From the NCBI GenBank assembly GCA_017860275.1, contig JAFNAQ010000002.1:57089-121088 (forward strand): DNA of 64,000 nucleotides, given 5' to 3'. Position numbers and translations under genes: made by a program. Positions within the stretch are counted from its first letter, which is position 1. Each line of letters starts with the position of its first letter. Shown piece by piece: positions 14,928 through 24,703 of the stretch. Under the pieces are notes generated by a model that made no database searches, was not told the DNA's origin, and was given only the letters and a program-made list of their open reading frames with translations. The stretch comes from Bacteroidota bacterium (GTDB taxonomy: Bacteria; Bacteroidota; Bacteroidia; Bacteroidales; P3).

Positions 14928-17063
14928 ATGAAGTCTAAGAAGTTTTTATCCCTTATTGTTCTGTTAGTTATAGCGACTATTAATGTGATTGCTGTTCCTG
15001 CTAATAAAACACCTATTACGATTAAGCAACCAAATGGTAAAATGTTGACTTTTATCCTTCAAGGTGATGAAAGAATTCATTGGGCTACTACTTTAGATAA
15101 TTATTCTTTACTATCTAATAAAGAAGGTAATTACGTTTATGCAATTCTTGATAAAGATGATAATATGGTTCCTTCAAATATCTTGGCGTGCAATGAAGAA
15201 GAGAGGAGCGTGCAAGAAAATGAATTTCTTTCTAATGTAAAGAAGGAGCTATTCTTTAGCAAGAGTCAAATTGAAAAAGCTAAGCAAGCAATGGGAGAAG
15301 ATAATTCTCCAAAAAAAAAAGTTGCTGGACAAAAATTAGGCAATGGTTCACAGGTAGGGACTAAGAATATGCTTATTGTTTTGGTGAATTTCCAAGACAA
15401 GCCTTTTAATTTTTCTAAACAAGATTTCGTTAATAAGTATAGCCTTGATGGTAATACTGCCTTTAATGCAACAGGCAGCGCAAAGGATTATTATAGAGAC
15501 TGTTCCAGAGGACAACTAAACTTGAATTTTACCGTTGTTGGTCCTTATACCTTATCACAAAATATGTCTTATTATGGTGCTGCTTCTTGGTGGCACGATG
15601 CAAAACCACAGGAAATGGCAGAGGAGGCTGTTACTTTGGCTAATGCTGACGTGAACTATGCTGATTTCGATAGCGATGGTGATGGTAAGGTTGACTTTGT
15701 TCATATTATCTATGCAGGTAGTGGAGAGAATGAGTCTGGAAATACTAACGAAATATGGCCTCATAGTTGGAATTTTAGTCTAGATAGCATGCTTGACGGA
15801 AAAGAGTTCTCTAAGTATTCTTGCTCAAATGAGAGAAAAGTAGTTGGTGATATTAATGGTATAGGTACTGCTTGCCATGAGATTGGTCACGACTTAGGTT
15901 TGCCTGATTATTACGATACCGACTATTGGGAAAATGGAGGAACATCAAATACTCTTGGCTCTTGGGAGCTTATGGATGCTGGTTCTTACAATAATAATTC
16001 TAATACGCCACCCCTTATCAATGCCTTCTCGGCAGAAAAATTGGGATGGATGAATATTCCTATCTTGAATGACCAAGGAGAATATTCTTTGCCTGCTTTT
16101 TCCGATTCAGCTTGTGCCTTTAGAGTTCAACTTTCAAGCGATGAATTTTATATTATTGAACATAGGAGAAAGAAGAAATGGGATGCTTATGTGAAGGGCG
16201 AAGGTTTACTAGTCTATCATGGAGACTATAGATTAATCAATCCTTGGTTCGAAAGTAGATCTAATACAATAAATGTTTCTCCTTCTGATCGTGGTTTTTA
16301 TTTCGAGCCTTCTTCTGGCAATATTGGAGATGTCAATTCAAATAAACTTCCTTTCTCAAATAATACTTTTCCTGCTTTTACCGATATCACTAATCCTGCA
16401 ACAAAGCTTAAGGACGGAACTATTGTAAATACTCCATTTACTTATATTAGATATATTGACACAATTATTTATTTTAAGTATAAATCAGACCTTGGGCAAG
16501 TAATTAATAAGGGGCATGACCTTTATTCAATTGATAGTAATAGGGCTAATGTTATGGGCGCTGTAGCACATTGGGGTAATATGCCAGTTATCGAAAAGGG
16601 CTTTATCTGGAGTAAGGATTCATTGAACTTAGATTACGAAAATGGTAATATATGTTCCGATACTTCATTTTTTAATCAGTATACAACAACCTTAACTAAA
16701 CTTCCAGGCAATGGAACGAGAGTTTATTACAGACCTTATTTACGTTATGCTAATGATATAGTTTATGGTGAATTCAAGTCATTATTGTCAAGGGGTGACG
16801 AAGTTGGATTAGATAAAATACAAAATGAAATAAAAATATCAATCTATCCTAATCCTACAAATAATTATTTATGGATTAGCTTAGATAATATAAATAACTC
16901 AAGCTATGAAATCTTCGATATTAGGGGTAAACTAATAAAACCTAGTACGAGATTTAATTCATCTCGTACAAAGGTCGATTTATCTAATATTTCAAAGGGG
17001 ATTTATCTAATAAAGATTCATGCAAATAATACTTCTTCAATTAAAAAGCTAATAGTAAATTAA
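14928..17063 (+). CDS. T9SS-secreted M6 family metalloprotease
   Basis: 711 aa with a signal peptide (about 1-22), a pro-region (about 25-125), and an M6-like catalytic domain with zinc motif HEIGHDLGLPDYYD near residues 318-331, followed by MDAGSYNNNSNTPP (Met-turn region). The C-terminus has a T9SS type A sorting domain (about 640-711: ISIYPNPTNNYLWIS, YEIFDIRGKLI, GIYLIKI, KKLIVN). It is therefore exported and attached at the surface or released, where it would degrade proteins. An uninterrupted run of ten A at 15311-15320 lies between the pro-region and the catalytic domain and could be slippage-prone. It has its own promoter. Confidence 0.92.
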   Translation: MKSKKFLSLIVLLVIATINVIAVPANKTPITIKQPNGKMLTFILQGDERIHWATTLDNYSLLSNKEGNYVYAILDKDDNMVPSNILACNEEERSVQENEFLSNVKKELFFSKSQIEKAKQAMGEDNSPKKKVAGQKLGNGSQVGTKNMLIVLVNFQDKPFNFSKQDFVNKYSLDGNTAFNATGSAKDYYRDCSRGQLNLNFTVVGPYTLSQNMSYYGAASWWHDAKPQEMAEEAVTLANADVNYADFDSDGDGKVDFVHIIYAGSGENESGNTNEIWPHSWNFSLDSMLDGKEFSKYSCSNERKVVGDINGIGTACHEIGHDLGLPDYYDTDYWENGGTSNTLGSWELMDAGSYNNNSNTPPLINAFSAEKLGWMNIPILNDQGEYSLPAFSDSACAFRVQLSSDEFYIIEHRRKKKWDAYVKGEGLLVYHGDYRLINPWFESRSNTINVSPSDRGFYFEPSSGNIGDVNSNKLPFSNNTFPAFTDITNPATKLKDGTIVNTPFTYIRYIDTIIYFKYKSDLGQVINKGHDLYSIDSNRANVMGAVAHWGNMPVIEKGFIWSKDSLNLDYENGNICSDTSFFNQYTTTLTKLPGNGTRVYYRPYLRYANDIVYGEFKSLLSRGDEVGLDKIQNEIKISIYPNPTNNYLWISLDNINNSSYEIFDIRGKLIKPSTRFNSSRTKVDLSNISKGIYLIKIHANNTSSIKKLIVN

Positions 17064-17066
17064 CTT

Positions 17067-17876
17067 TTATATTGATATTTGAAAATCTCTTAGAGCGTCG
17101 TTTAATGATGTTTTAGTATCTGTCGATGCTTTTCTTTTGCCAATAATCAATGCACAGTTTACATTATACTTACCTGCAGGAAATTCTTTAGTTATGCTTC
17201 CAGGTATTACAACAGAGTTTTCTGGGACAAAGCCCTTGTATTCTATAGGCTTTTCTCCAGAAACGTCGATAATCTTAGTACTTTGAGTAAGAACTGTGTT
17301 TGCCCCAAGTACAGCACCTTTCGATACTATAACCCCTTCAACAACTATACATCTTGAACCAATAAAGCAATTATCTTCAATAATAACCGGGCTTGCTCCA
17401 ACAGGTTCTAAAACTCCACCAATTCCAACTCCTCCGCTAAGATGAACATTCTTTCCAATTTGAGCACAAGAACCAACTGTTGCCCATGTGTCAACCATAG
17501 TTCCAGAGCCAACATAAGCACCAATATTCACATAAGAAGGCATCATAATTACTCCCTTTTCTAAAAAAGAACCATAACGAGCAACTGCATGAGGGACAAC
17601 TCTTACTCCAAGGTCAGCATAATTATGTTTTAAAGGAATTTTGTCGTAAAATTCCATCATCCCAACTTCCATAGTTTCCATCTTGCAAATAGGGAAGTAG
17701 AGTATTATCGCTTTTTTCACCCAATCATTGACTACCCATTTATTATCTTTCTTTTCAGCAACTCTAATAATACCCTTATCTAATTGTTCAATAGTTTCTC
17801 TGATTGCATTTTGTGTAGACTCTTGCGAAAGTAAGCCTCTGTTTTCCCAAGCTTTTTCTATTAATTCTCTTTTCAT
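17067..17876 (-). CDS. dapD: 2,3,4,5-tetrahydropyridine-2,6-dicarboxylate N-succinyltransferase
   Basis: 269 aa, close to the usual 270-275. It has an N-terminal helical domain, then a left-handed beta-helix of hexapeptide repeats (about 100-220) with MPSYVNIGAYVGSGTMVDTWATVGSCAQIG and GVGIGGVLEP. The C-terminus carries IPGSITKEFPAGKYNVNCALIIG. It succinylates tetrahydrodipicolinate in the lysine/meso-diaminopimelate pathway. It is convergent with the M6 peptidase, 3 bases apart, and divergent from the PNGase-like gene. Confidence 0.96.
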   Translation of the reverse strand: MKRELIEKAWENRGLLSQESTQNAIRETIEQLDKGIIRVAEKKDNKWVVNDWVKKAIILYFPICKMETMEVGMMEFYDKIPLKHNYADLGVRVVPHAVARYGSFLEKGVIMMPSYVNIGAYVGSGTMVDTWATVGSCAQIGKNVHLSGGVGIGGVLEPVGASPVIIEDNCFIGSRCIVVEGVIVSKGAVLGANTVLTQSTKIIDVSGEKPIEYKGFVPENSVVIPGSITKEFPAGKYNVNCALIIGKRKASTDTKTSLNDALRDFQISI

Positions 17877-17917
17877 ATTTCTTTTCTTTAGGTTTACAAA
17901 ATTACATAAATACTTAT

Positions 17918-17926
17918 TATCTTTGC
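17918..17926 (+). promoter_or_regulatory. Promoter -7 box for the PNGase F-like gene
   Basis: TATCTTTGC in the 78-bp divergent region shared with dapD, 28 bases before the ATG. Confidence 0.6.
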
Positions 17927-17954
17927 GCCATGTTATAAATAAATCTTTATATAA

Positions 17955-19571
17955 ATGAAAAAACTAATACTATTTATTTTTCTTTTTGCCTCATCTTATT
18001 GCTTTGCACAAGAGAATGCCTATACGGTTAGGGGACATAACAAGACTCATCTTAAAACAAAAGGAGAGTATTCAAAAAAAGTATATTTTCCTTCTAAGAA
18101 TAAAATGCTATCCAATATAAGTAATATTACTATGAATCTATATCTGAATTGTCCTGATAGTGGTTGTAGCGATTGGGATTATTCAATTAGTGTTTTGCTT
18201 CGTACTACTGAAAAAGAAGATACTGTAAATTACCAATTAGGCAGAATGATAACTCCATATAGTGGGGCATATAATCAAGGAGATAATGCAAAGACTTGGA
18301 ATCCTAATTGGTCTTGGGATATTTCAAACTATTTACCTCTTTTGAAAGATAGTGTTGAAATTGTTGTGGTTTATGAAGGTTATCAAGATGGTTTTTTAGC
18401 TACAACTGATTTTGTTTTTGATTTAGATAAGAGATATAGAAATACAACTATTAAAACACAAAATATTCATTATGGCTATTTTCCTTATGGGAATATTGAA
18501 AAACCCATTGATGATTATGTTACTCCAAAAGAAATTGTTCTTCCAAAAGGGACAAAGAGAGTATATGCAAGAGTTATGATTTCAGGTCATGGAGCAGATT
18601 CAACTAATGCTGCAGCTGAGTTTTTGAAAAAAGATTTTTATTATAAGGTTAATGGTATTGAGATTGCAAATCAAGCAATTTGGAAAGATGATTGTGGATG
18701 CAATCCAATTCAACCACAAGGAGGGACTTGGATATACAACCGTGCTGGTTGGTGCCCAGGAACAGAAGTTAATGAATATCTATATGACTTGACTCCATAT
18801 ATAAAAGGAAATAAGGCAGAGGTGGATATAGACTTTGAATATTATAAAACGCCTCAAATTGAGCAACCAGGTTACCAAGTAGCTCATGATATCTTCTTCT
18901 TAGCCTCAGAAATCAAACCAGAGGCTACGAAAAAGAATAAAGTAATGAAGGTTAATGAGTTGCCAATACAATTTATTCTAAGTTATAAGACCAATAATGA
19001 TGGTTCGAGGAACAAGGCTTGCATAATAAATACGAACAATGGAGATAGGGTATATGAAAGGACTCAGCTTGAGAACAACAAGGAGTATAACGATAAAATA
19101 GAGCTTACTAGCGGAACATATAAGTTTCTTTTCACAGACTCAGACTGCGATGGTTTATCTTGGTGGGCAAACAAAGAACAAGGAAATGGTTATGTTTATA
19201 TTTATAATGAAGATAAAACAAAACTATTAGAAGCCTTTGATCCAGACTTTGGCTGCAAGATTGATTTTGAATTTTCTTTAACAAATAATCCTAATCATTT
19301 AATACATGAAAAATCAAAACTAATTATAGTTCCCGATACAAAAGCTAAGACTCATGCCTTTGTAGTATTTCTGAAAGATGGAGTAGAGGAGGAGTTGGTT
19401 TTGGAAGTAAAAAACAGAAAGACAAATGAAATTATTACAAAGAATACTTATCCAAAGGCAAATAGCTTCCAAATCTTATATGATTATTCTACCTTAACGA
19501 AAGGAGGCTATGAAGCAACAATTAAAACTGCAAACTGGTCAGAAACAAGAGTTTTTGGAGTTAGAGACTAA
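17955..19571 (+). CDS. Secreted PNGase F-like protein
   Basis: 538 aa with a signal peptide (about 1-18, ending SYCFAQ). Residues about 25-330 match the two eight-stranded jelly rolls of the peptide-N4-(N-acetyl-beta-glucosaminyl)asparagine amidase F family: CPDSGCSDWDYSISV in the N-terminal domain, ISGHGADSTNAAAEF, and DDCGCNPIQPQGGTWIYNRAGWCPG in the C-terminal domain. The last 200 residues are a calcium-binding-looking beta domain (LFTDSDCDGLSWWANKEQG) with a final immunoglobulin-like module; no T9SS tag is present. PNGase F releases N-glycans from glycoproteins. The same fold also occurs in copper monooxygenases, so amidase activity is inferred only. Confidence 0.75.
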   Translation: MKKLILFIFLFASSYCFAQENAYTVRGHNKTHLKTKGEYSKKVYFPSKNKMLSNISNITMNLYLNCPDSGCSDWDYSISVLLRTTEKEDTVNYQLGRMITPYSGAYNQGDNAKTWNPNWSWDISNYLPLLKDSVEIVVVYEGYQDGFLATTDFVFDLDKRYRNTTIKTQNIHYGYFPYGNIEKPIDDYVTPKEIVLPKGTKRVYARVMISGHGADSTNAAAEFLKKDFYYKVNGIEIANQAIWKDDCGCNPIQPQGGTWIYNRAGWCPGTEVNEYLYDLTPYIKGNKAEVDIDFEYYKTPQIEQPGYQVAHDIFFLASEIKPEATKKNKVMKVNELPIQFILSYKTNNDGSRNKACIINTNNGDRVYERTQLENNKEYNDKIELTSGTYKFLFTDSDCDGLSWWANKEQGNGYVYIYNEDKTKLLEAFDPDFGCKIDFEFSLTNNPNHLIHEKSKLIIVPDTKAKTHAFVVFLKDGVEEELVLEVKNRKTNEIITKNTYPKANSFQILYDYSTLTKGGYEATIKTANWSETRVFGVRD

Positions 19572-19655
19572 TAAAAAGAGAAATATCATAAATTAAAAAC
19601 AAAATAAATATATAAAAATAAGGTGTGAATAAATAAGGATTTGAATTTTTCTTTA

Positions 19656-19664
19656 TATATTTGC
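19656..19664 (+). promoter_or_regulatory. Promoter -7 box for the 350-aa T9SS protein
   Basis: TATATTTGC 38 bases before the ATG, with a TTTG-containing stretch (GGATTTGAATTTTTC) upstream. Confidence 0.65.
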
Positions 19665-19702
19665 ACTTCAAAACTATTTTATAAACACAAAAAATAAGAA
19701 AA

Positions 19703-20755
19703 ATGAAAAAAATTACAATTTTTATGTTAGCCATAACAATGTCTCTTATGGCTTCAGCACAATTCCAACTTGGTCACAAGTTAGTTGACAGAGATGCTGC
19801 TTTTGAATATGCAAAAACTCACAAAGCAACTCCTTATGTAAATAATTCTAAAGCTGCTGGTGCAACTGTTGTCGTTAACTCTAACACAGGTTTAACAGTT
19901 AATGCAACTATTACTCCTAATGCTGATTGCGTAAAATATTTTGCTGTAACTGCTGAAACTGGTGTAATGGAAGCTGTTGCTCAATATTACGGATTAACTC
20001 TACCTTATACAATATCTTATTTTGGACAAGAGTTAACAGGAACACAAACTGTTACTTTAGATGGAGCTACTCCTAATAATGTTTCTAATACAGTTTATGT
20101 TTTAGCTGTTGGTTCTACATCTGATAGTAATGTTGTTACAGCTGACTATATGTCAAATTATCTTGGAGGAACAGGTACAGCTAATATAACTACAGTTGTT
20201 TCTAATGTAACTTCAACTACAGTTGATTTATCTTACACTATTAATGATCAAACTTCTTATTTCTATTATCTTATTGCTCCAAAAGATACTTTAGTTGCTT
20301 ATGGAATGCCTACTACAGCTGATGTTATCACTTACTTAGAAGGACAAGATGATAGAAACTATGTAGATCTTGCTGGAACAGTAGGTGGACAAACTCCATT
20401 AACAACTGGTGTTAAATATGTTGCTTACGGATTTGCTTATAACAAAAATGAAGTTTTAGGAACTTATACTGCTCCTATTTCTTTTATCCCTGGAGTTGGT
20501 ATAGTTGGTTTAAATGATGTTGAAACTTTATCTTCATCTGTTTATCCTAACCCAGCAAAAGATCAAGTTACTTTCACAACTTCTTCTAAAATGAACAAAG
20601 TTGAAATCTTTAACATGGTTGGTCAAAAAGTTTACGAAAACAATGTAAATGGTATTGCTACTTCAGTTAACGTTTCTAACTTCAACGCTGGTTCTTATAT
20701 CGCTAAAATATACACTCAATCAGGTGTTGCTACACAAAGACTTATTGTTAAGTAA
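19703..20755 (+). CDS. T9SS-sorted secreted protein of unknown function
   Basis: 350 aa with a signal peptide (about 1-19, ending MASAQ). The middle is Thr/Val/Ala-rich and beta-structured (about 50-265), probably two Ig-like or fibronectin-like modules. The C-terminal T9SS sorting domain runs from about 275 to 350 (SSVYPNPAKDQVTF, VEIFNMVGQKVYE, AGSYIAKIYTQSG, TQRLIVK). I recognise no catalytic motif. The own promoter, the own terminator and the use of a narrow set of A/T-ending codons suggest high expression as a surface or released protein. Confidence 0.82.
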   Translation: MKKITIFMLAITMSLMASAQFQLGHKLVDRDAAFEYAKTHKATPYVNNSKAAGATVVVNSNTGLTVNATITPNADCVKYFAVTAETGVMEAVAQYYGLTLPYTISYFGQELTGTQTVTLDGATPNNVSNTVYVLAVGSTSDSNVVTADYMSNYLGGTGTANITTVVSNVTSTTVDLSYTINDQTSYFYYLIAPKDTLVAYGMPTTADVITYLEGQDDRNYVDLAGTVGGQTPLTTGVKYVAYGFAYNKNEVLGTYTAPISFIPGVGIVGLNDVETLSSSVYPNPAKDQVTFTTSSKMNKVEIFNMVGQKVYENNVNGIATSVNVSNFNAGSYIAKIYTQSGVATQRLIVK

Positions 20756-20777
20756 TTAATTTTACTTTAAACATATT

Positions 20778-20804
20778 AAAGTCGCTTCTTTACGGAGCGA
20801 CTTT
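20778..20804 (+). terminator. Terminator of the 350-aa T9SS protein gene
   Basis: AAAGTCGCT / AGCGACTTT, 9-bp stem, 9-nt loop, followed by TTTTTTTA. Confidence 0.88.
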
Positions 20805-20831
20805 TTTTTATGCCTAATCGTCGTTTTTTTT

Positions 20832-20840
20832 TATCTTTGC
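20832..20840 (+). promoter_or_regulatory. Promoter -7 box for argS
   Basis: TATCTTTGC preceded by a T-run, 27 bases before the argS ATG. Confidence 0.65.
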
Positions 20841-20867
20841 AAATTATTACTATAAAAACTAAATTAG

Positions 20868-22661
20868 ATGATAGATTTATTAATACAAGAATCGGCAAAA
20901 AAAGCATTAGAAAGTTTATATGGATTGATTGTCGATACTAACGATATTGTTCTATCTGCAACTAAAAAAGAATTTGAAGGAGATTTTACAATGGTTGTTT
21001 TCCCTTATGTGAAAGCAGCGAAGAAATCGCCGGAGCAAGTTGCTAAAGAGATAGGGGACTTTATAATAAATGACTGTAGCAAAATTGAGTCATACAATAT
21101 AATTAAAGGTTTTGTAAATTTTGTTGTAACAAAGAGTTTCTGGTTGACTTTAGTCGATGAGAATAAACAAAGCTTTACCTATGGTTACCAACCAATAAAA
21201 GAAGACAAACCAATAGTTGTGGAGTATTCTTCTCCAAATACTAATAAACCATTACATTTAGGACATATAAGAAATAATCTTTTGGGATGGAGCGTTGCGG
21301 AAATTCTAAAGGCAAATGGATATGCAGTAAAAAAAGTAAACCTTGTTAATGATAGAGGTATACATATTTGCAAATCTATGCTTGCATGGCAGAAGTTTGG
21401 AAATGGAGAGACACCACAGTCTACAAATATGAAGGGAGATCATCTAGTTGGTAAGTATTATGTCATATTTGATAAAGAGAATAAACGTCAGATAGCGGAG
21501 ATAGTTTCTACGGGAGTTGAACAAGAAGTGGCAGAAAAAACATCACCTCTATTGATTGAAGCCCAAGAAATGTTAAGGAAATGGGAAGCTAAGGATGAAG
21601 AGATCCTCAATCTTTGGAATACAATGAATGGATGGGTGTATGAGGGCTTTGATGAAACTTATAAGAAATTGGGTGTAGACTTTGATAAAATATATTACGA
21701 ATCTCAAACTTATTTATTAGGTAAAGATTTAGTGAAATCAGGATTAGATAAGGGAGCTCTATATCAAAGAGAAGATAACTCTGTATGGTGTGACTTAACA
21801 TCAGAAGGCTTAGATGAAAAACTTCTTCAAAGAGCCGATGGAACATCTGTTTATATGACGCAAGATTTAGGTACAGCTCTTTTACGCCATAATGATTTCG
21901 ATTCAGACAGACTAATCTATGTTGTGGGTAATGAACAAAATTATCATTTCTCCGTTCTTAAACTTGTATTAAAAAAACTAGGTTTTGATTGGTCAGATAA
22001 ATTATTCCATCTCTCTTATGGTATGGTTGAATTACCTGAAGGAAAGATGAAATCAAGAGAAGGAACTGTTGTAGATGCTGATGATTTAGTAGATGAAATG
22101 ATTGAAACAGCACGTCGTCAAACTGAAGAACATGGTAAAACTGATGGATTCACAGAGCAAGAAGCAAATAAACTTTATAGAATGTTGGCTCTTGGTGCTT
22201 TGAAATATTTTATTCTTAAGGTTGACCCATCAAAGAATATGACCTTTAATCCAAAGGAATCAATTGATTTTAATGGTAACACTGGTCCATTTATTCAATA
22301 TACACATGCAAGAATTCGTTCAATTTTAAGAAAGGCAGAAACAGAAAAAGGATTTAATATTAACCATATAAAGATTAATACAACATTAGAGCTAAATCAA
22401 AAAGAACTTGATGTAATTAGAACCCTTTACGCCTTTCCTTCTGTTGTGCAACAAGCTGGAGCAACATATTCTCCTGCATTAATTGCAAATTACACTTATG
22501 AACTTGCTAAAACATTTAATACGTTCTATCAAGATACTCCAATATTAAAAGAAGGAAACTTAGAAATAATGGCAATGAGAGTAAGTATTACAGCATTCGT
22601 AGGAAATGTTATAAAAACAGCGATGAGTTTACTTGGAATTCAAGTGCCTGAAAGAATGTAG
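20868..22661 (+). CDS. argS: Arginyl-tRNA synthetase
   Basis: 597 aa class I synthetase. An N-terminal ArgRS additional domain (1 to about 110) is followed by the HIGH-type motif SSPNTNKPLHLGHIRNNLLG, the DLGTALLRH segment, the KMSKS-loop equivalent KMKSREG and GNTGPFIQYTHARIRSIL. The C-terminal DALR anticodon-binding domain ends in the typical ERM. It charges tRNA-Arg in the cytoplasm. Monocistronic, with its own promoter. Confidence 0.97.
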   Translation: MIDLLIQESAKKALESLYGLIVDTNDIVLSATKKEFEGDFTMVVFPYVKAAKKSPEQVAKEIGDFIINDCSKIESYNIIKGFVNFVVTKSFWLTLVDENKQSFTYGYQPIKEDKPIVVEYSSPNTNKPLHLGHIRNNLLGWSVAEILKANGYAVKKVNLVNDRGIHICKSMLAWQKFGNGETPQSTNMKGDHLVGKYYVIFDKENKRQIAEIVSTGVEQEVAEKTSPLLIEAQEMLRKWEAKDEEILNLWNTMNGWVYEGFDETYKKLGVDFDKIYYESQTYLLGKDLVKSGLDKGALYQREDNSVWCDLTSEGLDEKLLQRADGTSVYMTQDLGTALLRHNDFDSDRLIYVVGNEQNYHFSVLKLVLKKLGFDWSDKLFHLSYGMVELPEGKMKSREGTVVDADDLVDEMIETARRQTEEHGKTDGFTEQEANKLYRMLALGALKYFILKVDPSKNMTFNPKESIDFNGNTGPFIQYTHARIRSILRKAETEKGFNINHIKINTTLELNQKELDVIRTLYAFPSVVQQAGATYSPALIANYTYELAKTFNTFYQDTPILKEGNLEIMAMRVSITAFVGNVIKTAMSLLGIQVPERM

Positions 22662-22741
22662 ATAGACAACATATTATTTTCATAACTTACAAAAAAATAG
22701 TAAAATATTTGGTTTAAAAATGTTTTACTATTTTTTTTTAT

Positions 22742-22750
22742 TATCTTTGC
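22742..22750 (+). promoter_or_regulatory. Promoter -7 box for clpS
   Basis: TATCTTTGC 20 bases before the ATG. A run of nine T lies just upstream at the spacer, so run-length changes could alter -33/-7 spacing. Confidence 0.6.
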
Positions 22751-22770
22751 GATATTAAAATAATAAGTAA

Positions 22771-23055
22771 ATGGCAGATATTTATAATGAATCAGATCCA
22801 GAAGAGGTTGGTTGTTTATCTACAATCAATGAAGAGGGTAATGAATTGATATTATTTAATGATAATTTTCATACTCTGGATTATGTTATTGAGTGTTTGG
22901 TATTAATATGTAACCTAAGCTTTGAACAAGCATCTACATGTACAAATATTGTTCATTATAAAGGACTATGTGCTGTTAAGCACGGAAGTTATGATGAACT
23001 TTTGAAAATGTACAACGCTTTAGTTAAAAAAGGATTAAAAGTTGAAATTAGATAG
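22771..23055 (+). CDS. clpS: ATP-dependent Clp protease adaptor ClpS
   Basis: 94 aa. It carries the ClpS core: LILFNDNFHTLDYVIECLVLICNLSFEQA (the substrate-pocket N-D and the first helix) and the late HYKGLCAVKHGSYDELLKMYNALVKKGLKVEI. ClpS delivers N-degron substrates to ClpA/ClpC-ClpP. The typical NDD pocket reads NDN here. It has its own promoter and is followed by nfeD 58 bases later. Confidence 0.9.
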   Translation: MADIYNESDPEEVGCLSTINEEGNELILFNDNFHTLDYVIECLVLICNLSFEQASTCTNIVHYKGLCAVKHGSYDELLKMYNALVKKGLKVEIR

Positions 23056-23113
23056 AATTTATATACAGTAATAACGTTATTAAAGTACGATATTCATTAA
23101 ACAATAAAATATT

Positions 23114-23581
23114 ATGGATTTATTTATTATTCTTTTATTATTAATAGGAGGGTTATTATTACTAGTTTTAGAACTTGTTGCAATTCCAGGTACAACAATA
23201 GCAGGTATTTCAGGTGTGGGATTACTAATTTATGGAATAATTAGAGTATATGCTGAATATGGAGATACTTGGGGAACTATATCATTATTTGTATCACTAG
23301 TTATTGGATTATCTCTTTTGTTCTATTCGTTAAGGGCTAAAACATGGAGAAGATTTGCTTTGAATCATACAATAGAAGGAAAAGTAAATGAAATTAAAGA
23401 AGAAGATTATAAAGTTGGGGATAAGGGAATTTCAATTACCCGTTTAGCTTCAGTAGGAATTGCAGAATTTAATGGAGAGAGAATAGAAGTGTTTTCAGCA
23501 ACATCTTTTGTTGACCCTAAGACGAAAATAGAAATTGAAAGAATTGAAGGTAATAAAATTTACGTTAGACCAATAGAATAG
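23114..23581 (+). CDS. NfeD family membrane protein
   Basis: 155 aa, the short form of NfeD. It has three hydrophobic segments in the first 80 residues (LFIILLLLIGGLLLLVLELVA, a Gly-rich GTTIAGISGVGLLIYGII and TISLFVSLVIGLSLLFYSL) and a C-terminal OB-fold domain (about 95-155, VGIAEFNGERIEVFSATSF). The protease domain of long NfeD proteins is absent. NfeD partners with flotillin in membrane microdomains. The floA gene follows after 27 bases. Confidence 0.88.
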   Translation: MDLFIILLLLIGGLLLLVLELVAIPGTTIAGISGVGLLIYGIIRVYAEYGDTWGTISLFVSLVIGLSLLFYSLRAKTWRRFALNHTIEGKVNEIKEEDYKVGDKGISITRLASVGIAEFNGERIEVFSATSFVDPKTKIEIERIEGNKIYVRPIE

Positions 23582-23608
23582 AGTATTAATAAATAAAAAT
23601 TTAAACTT

Positions 23609-24601
23609 ATGATGATTTCAGGAGTAGTATTAATTGTAGTTTTATGTTTAGTAGGGCTACTTGTTTTTCTTTGGATTGTACCATTGAACCTTTGGTTTCA
23701 ATGTGTTTTGAATGGAGTGAAAATTTCACTTGTTCAATTAATCTTTATGCGTTGGAGAAAAGTTCCACCAACAATTATTGTAAATGCAATGATAAATTCT
23801 AAAAAAGCAGGACTAGACCTTAGTTCAGATTTATTAGAGGCTCACTTCCTTGCTGGTGGTCATGTTCAAAGAGTAGTAAATGCTTTAATATCTGCTGATA
23901 AGGCAAATATGGGCTTAGACTTTAAGACTGCAACAGCTATTGACCTTGCTGGTCGTGATGTATTTGAAGCAGTTCAAATGAGTGTTAACCCAAAAGTTTT
24001 GGATACTCCATCTGTTGCAGCAGTTGCAAAGAATGGTATTCAGCTAATTGTTAGAGCAAGAGTAACAGTTCGTGCAAGTATTCGCCAATTAGTTGGGGGA
24101 GCAGGAGAGGAAACAGTTCTAGCAAGAGTTGGAGAAGGTATTGTAACTTCTATTGGTTCTGCAGATTCACATGCCTTTGTTTTAGAAAACCCAGATTCAA
24201 TTTCAAAGGTTGTTCTAGCAAAAGGATTGGATAGTGGTACAGCGTTCGAAATTCTTTCTATAGATATAGCAGATATTGACGTTGGAAAGAATATTGGAGC
24301 ACAATTACAGATGGATCAAGCTGAGGCTGATAAAAATATTGCTCAAGCTAAGGCTGAAGAAAGACGTGCAATGGCAATTGCTGTTGAACAAGAAATGAAG
24401 GCAAAGGCTCAAGAAGCAAGAGCAAAGGTAATTGAAGCAGAAGCTGAGGTTCCACTTGCTATGGCTGAGGCTTTCCGTAGTGGTAATCTAGGAATAATGG
24501 ATTATTATAAAATGAAGAATATGATGGCTGATACAGAAATGAGAGAGAATATAGCTAAACCATATCAATCAAAAAATGATAATATTCCTCTAAAGAAATA
24601 A
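23609..24601 (+). CDS. floA: Flotillin-like protein FloA
   Basis: 330 aa, matching the UPF0365/YqfA family. An N-terminal hydrophobic hairpin (about 1-25) is followed by an SPFH-like domain with [28 protein letters not shown] and [37 protein letters not shown]. The Ala/Glu-rich coiled coil (about 235-285) carries flotillin EA repeats ([20 protein letters not shown]). It organises functional membrane microdomains. It pairs with nfeD directly upstream. Confidence 0.94.
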   Translation: MMISGVVLIVVLCLVGLLVFLWIVPLNLWFQCVLNGVKISLVQLIFMRWRKVPPTIIVNAMINSKKAGLDLSSDLLEAHFLAGGHVQRVVNALISADKANMGLDFKTATAIDLAGRDVFEAVQMSVNPKVLDTPSVAAVAKNGIQLIVRARVTVRASIRQLVGGAGEETVLARVGEGIVTSIGSADSHAFVLENPDSISKVVLAKGLDSGTAFEILSIDIADIDVGKNIGAQLQMDQAEADKNIAQAKAEERRAMAIAVEQEMKAKAQEARAKVIEAEAEVPLAMAEAFRSGNLGIMDYYKMKNMMADTEMRENIAKPYQSKNDNIPLKK

Positions 24602-24627
24602 TATCATATTATTCTATAAAATTTGAT

Positions 24628-24655
24628 GTAGAGACGCAATATTTTGTGTCTCTAC
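24628..24655. repeat. Inverted repeat, REP-like
   Basis: GTAGAGACGCAA / TTGTGTCTCTAC around TATT, 12-bp arms with one wobble position, between floA and uvrA. It lacks a strong T-tract; it resembles the other GTAG...CTAC palindrome at 14620-14692. Confidence 0.65.
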
Positions 24656-24703
24656 GTTGTTTATATACCAGTTGTTTTTTTATTTTAGAGCAAAAGCCAA
24701 GCG

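Noticed and set aside
17955-19571. T9SS sorting domain at the end of the PNGase F-like protein
   Set aside because: The C-terminus (KTANWSETRVFGVRD) lacks the PNP motif and the KxIVK-type ending seen in the three real T9SS cargo proteins.
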